Below, one piece after another: positions 1 to 4,234 of a stretch of 5,386 nucleotides of DNA. Positions within the stretch are counted from its first letter, which is position 1, and each line of letters begins with the position of its first letter. The notes under the pieces are model-generated. The model was not told the origin of the DNA, did not search any database, and saw nothing but the letters and a program-made list of their open reading frames with translations. This stretch comes from Nitrososphaerota archaeon (lineage in GTDB: Archaea; Thermoproteota; EX4484-205; JAAOZO01). Position numbers and translations under genes: made by a program. The stretch covers positions 1-5,386 of the forward strand of contig JAAOZO010000054.1 of NCBI GenBank assembly GCA_011605715.1. Reading direction: 5' to 3'.

Positions 1-74
1 AAGAAAACTGGCTTTGTAGGAGTGATTATGCTCTTAGACAAACCAACTCTTATACCAAAAATCTCAGCTAGCAT
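1..74 (-). CDS. Possible 5' end of a gene running off the left edge (alternative to the plus-strand reading)
   Basis: On the minus strand an ATG at 74 opens a frame with no stop through the left edge, beginning MLAEIFGIRVGLSKSIIT (about 24 codons visible). A convincing archaeal promoter precedes it: the minus strand reads AAAAACTTATATTTTGG over about 103-119, placing a TATA box at 106-115 and a predicted transcript start near 85, which gives an 11-nt leader. The same ten bases AAAACTTATA occur in the promoter of the hydrolase gene at 1785-1799. If real, this gene lies 81 nt downstream of rubredoxin on the same strand. I do not recognise the product. The reading conflicts with the plus-strand frame at 1-93; I favour this one slightly because of the promoter. 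Confidence 0.4.
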   Translation of the reverse strand, partial: MLAEIFGIRVGLSKSIITPTKPVF

Positions 75-93
75 ATTTACTTATCAAAGGTAA
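1..93 (+). CDS. Possible 3' end of a gene entering from the left edge (alternative reading)
   Basis: Frame 1 is open from the left edge and stops at a TAA at 91-93, giving 30 residues that start KKTGFVGVIMLLDKPTLIP and end in TYQR. The visible part has a short hydrophobic run (FVGVIMLL) that could be a membrane or buried beta segment. Its codon choices (AGG, ATA, AAA) match those of neighbouring genes. A T5 run at 116-120 could terminate it, but the same bases form the upstream part of the minus-strand promoter. Too little is visible to name a family. The opposite strand is also open over the same bases, so at most one of the two readings is likely real. Confidence 0.33.
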   Translation, partial: KKTGFVGVIMLLDKPTLIPKISASIFTYQR

Positions 94-105
94 TACGTTG
101 TTGCC

Positions 106-119
106 AAAATATAAGTTTT
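106..119 (-). promoter_or_regulatory. TATA box with A-rich upstream element for the possible minus-strand gene at the left edge
   Basis: Read on the minus strand this is AAAAACTTATATTTT, an A-rich BRE-like stretch followed by a TATA box. The box centre lies about 37 nt from the ATG at 74, predicting a transcript start near 85. It shares AAAACTTATA with the hydrolase promoter. It lies in the gap after the rubredoxin stop codon, so the left-edge gene could be transcribed separately from rubredoxin. Confidence 0.4.
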
Positions 120-155
120 TCTGACTTAGTCGTAATCTTAAATAAATATGTTATA

Positions 156-323
156 TTAGTACTGCTCTATTGGTTCGAATTGATCCTTACTTGCGCCGCA
201 TATTGGACACACCCAACTTTCTGGAAGTTTTTCAAATGGTGTACCTGGTGAAATATTTGATTCAGGATCGCCTACATCAGGATCGTAAACGTAGCCACAT
301 ACTGTACATCTATATTTCTTCAA
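156..323 (-). CDS. rub: Rubredoxin
   Basis: This is a 55-residue rubredoxin, a small cytoplasmic one-electron carrier with one iron bound by four cysteines. The two iron-binding knuckles are plain: CTVCGY (Cys6, Cys9) and CPICGA (Cys39, Cys42). Between them are the family's YDPDxGDP turn (residues 13-20), the PGTPFEKLPESW segment (26-37) and its conserved aromatics Tyr13, Phe30 and Trp37. The length is normal for the family. The start is TTG at 321-323, giving the usual MKKYRC opening; no ATG, GTG or other TTG occurs in frame before an upstream TAA. AAGGCGAG at 331-338 (minus) is a plausible ribosome site 7 nt before the start. Rubredoxins of anaerobic archaea typically pass electrons to superoxide reductase, rubrerythrin or flavodiiron proteins. 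None of these is adjacent, so the partner is unknown. It appears to be transcribed alone. Confidence 0.96.
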   Translation of the reverse strand: MKKYRCTVCGYVYDPDVGDPESNISPGTPFEKLPESWVCPICGASKDQFEPIEQY

Positions 324-352
324 CTTTTTGCTCGCCTTGGTAAAGTGCGCTT

Positions 353-367
353 CTATAAGTATTTAAA
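353..367 (-). promoter_or_regulatory. Rubredoxin promoter (TATA region)
   Basis: On the minus strand this reads TTTAAATACTTATAG, containing two overlapping TATA-like boxes (360-367 and 353-359). Depending on which is used, transcription would start near 338 or near 330, leaving a leader of only about 7-15 nt before the TTG start. The longer leader would include the AAGGCGAG ribosome site and is therefore preferred. Confidence 0.55.
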
Positions 368-430
368 TTTTTCTCTGAATGGAAAAACAGCTTTAGTACA
401 ACATAATTCTACGCTACTTTTAAGGGAAGC

Positions 431-438
431 TATATAAT
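431..438 (+). promoter_or_regulatory. TATA box upstream of the short ORF pair
   Basis: TATATAAT on the plus strand, preceded by the purine-rich GGGAAGC. Its centre is about 33 nt before the ATG at 468, so transcription would start around 460-463 and leave a 5-8 nt leader, in line with the other genes of this window. It is the main support for expression of the short ORFs. Confidence 0.4.
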
Positions 439-467
439 AAGCTTTTCTAAACCATACGACTTATAGG

Positions 468-593
468 ATGCTGAATACGACCCTAGAACTAAGATCTGCT
501 TTACTAATAGCTAGAGAATGGAACTATAATAAGATGAAGAAGTTTAAAAAATTCCAATTGGGTTTTTTACAAAAAAGAGGACATCACGCATGA
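468..593 (+). CDS. Short ORF, 41 aa, unknown (possible microprotein or gene remnant)
   Basis: An ATG-started frame of 41 codons, opening MLNTTLELRSALLIAREWNY and followed by a strongly basic Lys/Phe-rich part (KMKKFKKFQLGF). The first half could form an amphipathic helix. A TATA box at 431-438 is placed for a very short leader. The stop overlaps the next short ORF as ATGA (590-593), the arrangement of translationally coupled genes. I recognise no family. It could instead be the front of a broken gene: after the TGA, a shifted frame stays open as EEAVFRRKLPKSR and onward to a TAG near 655-657. Length and composition alone do not prove coding. Confidence 0.33.
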   Translation: MLNTTLELRSALLIAREWNYNKMKKFKKFQLGFLQKRGHHA

Positions 594-670
594 AGAAGCT
601 GTTTTTAGAAGAAAACTACCAAAGTCAAGAAGTTCTAAGAATAAAAGATATTTTTAGAAAGCTAGTTTAA
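590..670 (+). CDS. Short ORF, 26 aa, unknown, coupled to the preceding one
   Basis: A 26-residue frame beginning MKKLFLEENYQSQEVLRIKD and ending FRKLV. Its ATG overlaps the preceding stop codon as ATGA. AGAGGA at 576-581 sits about 8 nt upstream of that ATG, a good position for a ribosome site. The product would be a charged, probably helical peptide without a membrane segment or cysteines. The ribosome site plus overlap is a little better than chance, but the size is below what sequence alone can establish. It may be a fragment of a frameshifted gene together with 468-593. Confidence 0.27.
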   Translation: MKKLFLEENYQSQEVLRIKDIFRKLV

Positions 671-703
671 CAATAATTTTAACTTTAAGGCCTTCTTAGT
701 CGC

Positions 704-731
704 AAAGCTTCCTTAAGCAATTTAAAGCTTT
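704..731. repeat. 7-bp inverted repeat just past the hydrolase stop codon
   Basis: AAAGCTT (704-710) and AAGCTTT (725-731) can pair around a 14-nt loop. The repeat begins within the stop codon of the minus-strand hydrolase gene, so it could form a hairpin in the 3' end of that mRNA. No T-run follows on the minus strand, so I do not call it a terminator. Confidence 0.3.
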
Positions 732-1765
732 TATGTATGTAACCATTTGACTAAGAAATCATAAGACTTTCTGCCACTTATTTCGTGCCTTCCTTCAAAA
801 AAGTCAGAATCAATTTTGTCTTCAGCATTTAGAAATCTGTAAACTTCTTTCACTTTTTCATAGGCATACTTTGCACTTTCTATTGGAAATATGTCGTCCT
901 TTGTACCACTTTCTACTAGTAAAGCTCGTGGAGCAATTAGGGAGGCAACATCATACATTTCTCCATATTTTAATATCCCTGGTACAAAATTATCTATACA
1001 ATGATAAATAGAGAGTATGCTATCCTTAAATGTGTTTAAGTATCCACTTACTACTGTTGCCTTTATTCTTTCGTCCAAAGCAGATGTGAAAAGCGTCGTT
1101 GTTCCACCACCTGAGATTCCCATCATTCCTATTGCGTCTTCTTTAACGTCGCTTCTAGTCTGAAGATAATCTATTGCTCTCATAGCATCCCAAACTCTTC
1201 TTCCTATCGTAGTTTTTCCAAGCATTAATGCCCATGTGGAAAGACTCCAACAAGACGACTGATAAGGACCTTTTTTTGCATCTTCCTCCTCTCTTCTTTC
1301 TCCAAAGCCAGCTTGTTCTGGTACTATAACAATCAACCCTCTTTTGACTAACTCTAAAGCAAAATCTTTATGATAACCTCTAGAACTTGGGTTTATTCTT
1401 TCGCTTCCATCTTCCCAAATTCCAACTAAGTCATTCTTTCCATAGCCGTGACCATGCATAGCTACAACCGCAGGAAGTTTGTTTTTATGGTTCTTAGGTA
1501 CTAAAACGTAAGCAGGAACTAAAGATAATTTATCGCTTCTAAATATTACTTTTTCCCTTACATAATCTTGAAACTCTTTTTCATCAACTTTCTTCGGCTC
1601 TAGTTCTGACTTCGGGTAATCTAAGTTTATTAACTCAATTAATTTACTTCTAAATTCATCTTTCCACCGTTGCCACTCTTCGATGCTTTTTGCCTTAAAT
1701 GAAAATTTTCTTTCCATTTGTTCATAAAGCTTCTTGTAATATGTAAGCGGCTTATACTCTTCCAT
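731..1765 (-). CDS. Alpha/beta-hydrolase, esterase or deacetylase type
   Basis: A 344-residue alpha/beta-hydrolase of the dienelactone hydrolase / acetyl xylan esterase-like (Abhydrolase_7) type, expected to cleave ester bonds. The order of elements is complete: a helical N-terminal region (about 1-70), the oxyanion-hole motif HGHG (104-107), VVPEQAGFGER (147-157), the nucleophile elbow GISGGG with Ser218, the acid in GTKDDIFP (Asp290, less likely Asp291) and the histidine in GRHEIS (His327). SLIAPRALLVESGT (275-288) is the typical strand before the acid. There is no signal peptide or membrane segment, so the enzyme should be cytoplasmic. The ATG at 1763-1765 fits the promoter at 1785-1794, whose predicted transcript start falls on the start codon, suggesting a leaderless mRNA. 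The substrate cannot be read from the sequence; a peptidase of the prolyl oligopeptidase clan is a less likely alternative. It is monocistronic by layout. Confidence 0.88.
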   Translation of the reverse strand: MEEYKPLTYYKKLYEQMERKFSFKAKSIEEWQRWKDEFRSKLIELINLDYPKSELEPKKVDEKEFQDYVREKVIFRSDKLSLVPAYVLVPKNHKNKLPAVVAMHGHGYGKNDLVGIWEDGSERINPSSRGYHKDFALELVKRGLIVIVPEQAGFGERREEEDAKKGPYQSSCWSLSTWALMLGKTTIGRRVWDAMRAIDYLQTRSDVKEDAIGMMGISGGGTTTLFTSALDERIKATVVSGYLNTFKDSILSIYHCIDNFVPGILKYGEMYDVASLIAPRALLVESGTKDDIFPIESAKYAYEKVKEVYRFLNAEDKIDSDFFEGRHEISGRKSYDFLVKWLHT

Positions 1766-1784
1766 GTCAACATTTACTAAGCGT

Positions 1785-1799
1785 TATTTTATAAGTTTT
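1785..1799 (-). promoter_or_regulatory. Hydrolase promoter, leaderless
   Basis: The minus strand reads AAAACTTATAAAATA, an A-rich BRE-like stretch followed by a TATA box at 1785-1794. Its centre is about 25 nt from the A of the ATG at 1765, so the transcript should start at or within a base or two of the start codon. The core is nearly palindromic (TTTTATAAG on the plus strand), so it could also fire rightward, with a start near 1815. Confidence 0.6.
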
Positions 1800-1814
1800 A
1801 ACATTATCGGCGAG

Positions 1815-1931
1815 AAGTCCCTTGCATTCAAGCTAGAGAGAAAGCCATCTCTCTAAAGGTGTAAGTTTATTACAGTAGTTAGTTGTCTATCCAATACTTA
1901 CCTACACCTAGACTAAGTATGCAATATTTTT
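1815..1931 (+). ncRNA. Candidate structured small RNA (three consecutive hairpins)
   Basis: Three pairable segments lie back to back: CTTG/CAAG at 1821-1824 and 1829-1832 with a CATT loop; TAGAGAG/CTCTCTA at 1834-1840 and 1849-1855 with an 8-nt loop; and AGGTGT plus AAGT (1857-1866) pairing with ACTT (1896-1899) and ACACCT (1904-1909) around a 4-nt bulge. The block 1807-1865 has about 47% G+C by my count (28 of 59), well above the flanking noncoding sequence. A plus-strand reading has a TATA-like core at 1787-1795, placing a start near 1815, and a T5 run at 1927-1931 that could end transcription. The strand is uncertain, since the hairpins are nearly symmetric. It lacks a T-loop and the C/D box pattern, so it is not a tRNA or an obvious guide RNA. 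I cannot compute folding energy or conservation. Confidence 0.25.
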
Positions 1932-2025
1932 CTGGGCATTTATTTTCTTGTATCATGATCAACTTGTTGCAAATACCTAAACTTTATTGTTTTTAGTTTA
2001 CTTATAAGCGCCAATGTTTTAAACA

Positions 2026-2045
2026 GTCTCATTTTTATTTGAGTC
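2026..2045 (-). terminator. Weak hairpin at the end of the surface-protein gene
   Basis: GTCTCA at 2026-2031 and TGAGTC at 2040-2045 can pair with one mismatch around an 8-nt A/T loop, immediately after the minus-strand TAG. On the transcribed strand no clear U-run follows, so termination here is only suggested. Confidence 0.18.
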
Positions 2046-3193
2046 TATTTATTTTGAATCTGCTGAGTAGGTGCCTTTAGTTTCATTCTTGCAAAAAGCA
2101 TAAATACAACAACAGCAAAAAGTGAAAAAAGGATCAACATCTGAAATAAGTTAGAAATTGTTACTTTCGTCATGTAAGCGTTATACCCCTCTACAACTAT
2201 CTTGTTATTCTTTAAGTCCTTTCCTTTAACGTGCATGTAGACCAAATCGTAGTAGGCTCTATAATTCTTAAATAGATTTTGAGAAAACTGATTTCCATTA
2301 AAGTAACTTAATATTGGAAAATCTTGCCAATTGTACAGTGAAGAGTAATACATGTAAAGAACGAATGACTCTTGCCACGTAACTTTCGGATTATAAACAA
2401 ATGTTGCAAGCTCCATTTCTACAGAGGTGTTAAGTTTCTTTGCAATCTCATTAACAGTACTAAATCTGTTTGTATCAACATTTGAAAATGCAAAATTTGG
2501 TTGTAACATTACGTAGTCAAATCCAAGTTCTTGCCATTTGTCGACCCCTTCTGCTCCAAAGTAAGGAATCCAATAGAATTTGAGCCCAAGTAAATGCACC
2601 AAACGAGAGACTCCTCTAACTAGTTCATAGTCTTGGCTTGGAACGGTTTCACACATCCAGTAAAATCCAATTAATTTAAGCTTGCTGTAGTTGCCTTCGT
2701 TAAATAACTGAATTGTTTTAGTTACATATGTTTTTACGTTTTCATATCTTTCTTCAAGAGTTAGATTCGTAAATGGACGAGGAATCATCACAATTATCTT
2801 AACTTCACTAAGAGTTATCTGCTTTGAAACTTCTTCAGCGGCGCTGTTTAAAAGTTCCATTTGACCATTTTTACCAAAGATTTTTTCAGTTAACCACCAC
2901 AGCCAAGACGTGTACGATGAACCTTTTCCATAACCCTCGTAACTCTCATTAGTGTTAGAAAACTGCCCTAAGAATAGAAAAGTGTTGAAGAAAGAGTCGT
3001 TTATACCACTTTCACTATGGTAAGCTAACAAAAGCTTGTAGTCTGACAAGGTCATATTGTTGTATTTGTCGACGTACACTAAAACGATTTGTTGTACGTT
3101 GTTGTTAACAGGAGTACTTATGCTTAAAAATTGATTTTCAAAAAGAACTAGAAAAGCAGCAACATTAAAAATGTGTTTTAGTTTAAAACTCAT
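2045..3193 (-). CDS. Secreted, membrane-anchored surface protein resembling DUF4855
   Basis: A 382-residue protein with a hydrophobic N-terminal segment (about 8-26, after Lys4 and Lys6) that should act as a signal sequence. One C-terminal membrane helix (about 349-368) is followed by RMKLK, so the body is predicted outside the cell and the tail inside. Six Asn-x-Ser/Thr sequons (46, 65, 82, 143, 168, 255) fit an exported archaeal glycoprotein. The middle resembles my memory of the DUF4855 family: GFYWMCE (176-182), FYWIPYF (206-212), LGFDYVMLQPNFAF (223-236) and EMELATF (259-265), alternating strands and helices as in a TIM barrel with aromatic and acidic residues at strand ends. Glu182, Glu259 and Glu261 would be candidate catalytic or sugar-binding residues; this is inference. 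AAAGGTG at 3202-3208 lies 8 nt before the ATG. It is a single gene, divergent from the hydrogenase operon. A carbohydrate-active function is plausible but unproven. Confidence 0.8.
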   Translation of the reverse strand: MSFKLKHIFNVAAFLVLFENQFLSISTPVNNNVQQIVLVYVDKYNNMTLSDYKLLLAYHSESGINDSFFNTFLFLGQFSNTNESYEGYGKGSSYTSWLWWLTEKIFGKNGQMELLNSAAEEVSKQITLSEVKIIVMIPRPFTNLTLEERYENVKTYVTKTIQLFNEGNYSKLKLIGFYWMCETVPSQDYELVRGVSRLVHLLGLKFYWIPYFGAEGVDKWQELGFDYVMLQPNFAFSNVDTNRFSTVNEIAKKLNTSVEMELATFVYNPKVTWQESFVLYMYYSSLYNWQDFPILSYFNGNQFSQNLFKNYRAYYDLVYMHVKGKDLKNNKIVVEGYNAYMTKVTISNLFQMLILFSLFAVVVFMLFARMKLKAPTQQIQNK

Positions 3194-3214
3194 CTTATTT
3201 ACACCTTTGCCATA

Positions 3215-3232
3215 CCTTATTTAAAAATTTAA
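3215..3232 (-). promoter_or_regulatory. Promoter of the surface-protein gene
   Basis: The minus strand reads TTAAATTTTTAAATAAGG, with a TATA box TTTAAATA at 3218-3225. That box predicts a start near 3195, only 2 nt before the ATG, which would leave the ribosome-site-like AAAGGTG (3202-3208) outside the mRNA. Use of the upstream half (3223-3232) would place the start near 3202. The actual start is therefore uncertain. Confidence 0.45.
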
Positions 3233-3258
3233 GAAGAAACTGTTTTTATGTTTTCTTC
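3233..3258. promoter_or_regulatory. Imperfect inverted repeat in the divergent promoter region (candidate operator)
   Basis: GAAGAAAC at 3233-3240 and GTTTTCTTC at 3250-3258 form an imperfect dyad with one extra T and a 9-nt spacer, directly upstream of the TATA region of the surface-protein gene and about 50 nt from that of the hydrogenase operon. The size suits a dimeric helix-turn-helix regulator. Runs of A and T are common here, so chance is a real possibility. Confidence 0.25.
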
Positions 3259-3310
3259 ACAAAAATAAAGTCTTATTAAGCTCATCGAATTCTAACTAAA
3301 GACATTCTAC

Positions 3311-3319
3311 TATATAAAT
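3311..3319 (+). promoter_or_regulatory. TATA box of the hydrogenase operon
   Basis: TATATAAAT on the plus strand is the best box between the divergent genes. It predicts a transcript start around 3340 and a leader of about 40 nt before the GTG at 3381, longer than for the other genes here. No clear Shine-Dalgarno sequence precedes that GTG. Confidence 0.5.
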
Positions 3320-3380
3320 TTAATCTTGTTAAACAAATAGGTAGCGTAATACTTAAATCAGTTATCCTTGAAGTTATGCC

Positions 3381-3827
3381 GTGACACTTCTCAATAAGTT
3401 AAAAAGGTGGAGCAGAAAGAAAAGCTTATGGGTTTTTCATGTTAATACTGGCTCCTGTAATGGTTGCGACATCGAAATACTGGATGTTTTTACTCCAAGG
3501 TATGATGCTGAACGATTTGGAGTAAAGCTTGTAGGCTCTCCAAGGCACGCTGATGTGCTTTGTGTTACTGGTGCTATAACAAGAAAAAATGTTGACAAAG
3601 TCAAAACCATCTACGAACAAACTCCAGATCCAAAGTACGTTGTTGCTGTTGGAGCTTGTGCTGCTTCAGGAGGAATAGTTAGAGAGGCTTACAATGTGTT
3701 AGGAGGCGTTGATAAGTTAATTCCTGTTGATGTTTATGTTTATGGTTGTCCGCCTCCTGCAGAGGTCATACTTAAAGCATTAAAGGAGTTGTCAAACAAA
3801 GTTGGTGAGGAACAAGATGAACGTTGA
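3381..3827 (+). CDS. Group 4 [NiFe] hydrogenase small subunit (MbhJ/EchC/NuoB type)
   Basis: This 148-residue electron-transfer subunit carries the [4Fe-4S] cluster next to the nickel site and passes electrons between incoming carriers and the large subunit at the cytoplasmic face of a membrane-bound complex. The four ligands are visible: Cys26 and Cys29 in GSCNGCD, Cys93 in VGACAASGG and Cys123 in YGCPPPAE. Other family marks are DVFTPRYDAERFG (35-47), the GSPRHADVL segment (52-60) and VLGGVDKLIPVDVYVYG (106-122). It has the compact form of group 4 and complex I subunits, without the long C-terminal domain of periplasmic hydrogenases. The start is GTG at 3381, since an in-frame TGA lies 12 nt upstream and no ATG is in frame. 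Its last 11 nt overlap the next gene, so the two should be translationally coupled. Intact nickel motifs in the large subunit argue for hydrogenase rather than complex I. Confidence 0.93.
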   Translation: MTLLNKLKRWSRKKSLWVFHVNTGSCNGCDIEILDVFTPRYDAERFGVKLVGSPRHADVLCVTGAITRKNVDKVKTIYEQTPDPKYVVAVGACAASGGIVREAYNVLGGVDKLIPVDVYVYGCPPPAEVILKALKELSNKVGEEQDER

Positions 3828-4233
3828 AGAAGTATTGAGTAAAAATGGTTTTTCATTTACTAAAGACAAAAGTGGAAATTTTTGGTTAGAAGTAAAAAAT
3901 GAAGAAATTACTAGAACATTAACAGAACTGAAAAGATTAGGACTAAATTTCCTATCGTGTATTTCTGGGCTAGATTGTCTTGATAAAGGCTTTTGTCTAG
4001 TGTATCATCTTTCAAGCTTAGAAGATTACAGTACTGTTGTAAATGTAAGGACTTATATTAGTAGAGAAAATCCAGAGATCTCTTCAGTAAGTAGTGTATT
4101 TAAAGTTGCAGAACTTTATGAAAGAGAAGTTTTTGACTTACTTGGAATAAAGTTTGTTGGACATCCAAACTTGAAACGGCTTCTTTTACCAGAAGATGTT
4201 CCAGAAGATTACCATCCCTTGAGGAAAGCATAA
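3817..4233 (+). CDS. Hydrogenase 30-kDa-type subunit (MbhK/EchD/NuoC type)
   Basis: A 138-residue member of the respiratory-chain 30-kDa subunit family, a structural partner that packs against the catalytic large subunit; in some hydrogenases it is fused to it. The signature is clear at the C-terminal end: AELYEREVFDLLGIKFVGHP (98-117), then LKRLLLPED (119-127) and YHPLRKA (132-138). I choose ATG 3817 because GGTGAGG at 3804-3810 lies 6 nt before it. In-frame TTG 3802 and GTG 3805 overlap that ribosome site and would add only MVRNK-like residues. The gene overlaps the small-subunit gene by 11 nt and ends 1 nt before the large-subunit gene. Three evenly spaced cysteines (48, 54, 60) in the middle are unusual; I do not recall them as a family feature. 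No cofactor is expected in the known family. Confidence 0.92.
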   Translation: MNVEEVLSKNGFSFTKDKSGNFWLEVKNEEITRTLTELKRLGLNFLSCISGLDCLDKGFCLVYHLSSLEDYSTVVNVRTYISRENPEISSVSSVFKVAELYEREVFDLLGIKFVGHPNLKRLLLPEDVPEDYHPLRKA

Positions 4234-4234
4234 A

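Larger units (their letters stand above)
324..730. other. 407-nt stretch without a sizeable gene
   Basis: The stretch holds the rubredoxin promoter at its left end, a plus-strand TATA box at 431-438, two short plus-strand ORFs at 468-593 and 590-670, and a 7-bp inverted repeat at 704-731 after the hydrolase stop. The minus strand has only trivial ORFs (15 codons or fewer). I see no tRNA, rRNA, insertion-sequence end or CRISPR repeat. The purine-rich plus strand of 510-665 looks coding-like but is spread over three frames, so decay of a once longer gene is possible. Confidence 0.6.

Noticed and set aside
116..120. T5 run as terminator of the plus-strand edge gene
   Set aside because: It is better explained as the A-rich upstream element of the minus-strand promoter; as a terminator it is short and has no other support.
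172..180. GGTTCGAAT, resembling a tRNA T-loop
   Set aside because: It lies inside the rubredoxin coding sequence and has no matching acceptor, D or anticodon arms around it.
1821..1909. Three hairpins as a possible tRNA
   Set aside because: There is no 7-nt T-loop, no anticodon arm of normal shape and no enclosing acceptor stem.
1919..1996. Plus-strand 25-aa ORF starting MQYFSGHLFS
   Set aside because: No TATA box or ribosome site is suitably placed, it is largely antisense to another short frame, and its size is within chance.
3301..3384. Open frame ending ILEVMP before the hydrogenase gene, as a possible upstream gene end
   Set aside because: It has no usable start before the terminal ATG and crosses the TATA box at 3311-3319; it is best read as leader.
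3426..3620. 64-codon minus-strand ORF
   Set aside because: It lies fully antisense inside the hydrogenase small-subunit gene, shows no family resemblance and has no promoter; it is a shadow ORF.
3802..3816. Upstream TTG/GTG starts for the NuoC/MbhK-type gene
   Set aside because: These codons overlap the GGTGAGG ribosome site, which lies at the right distance from ATG 3817.
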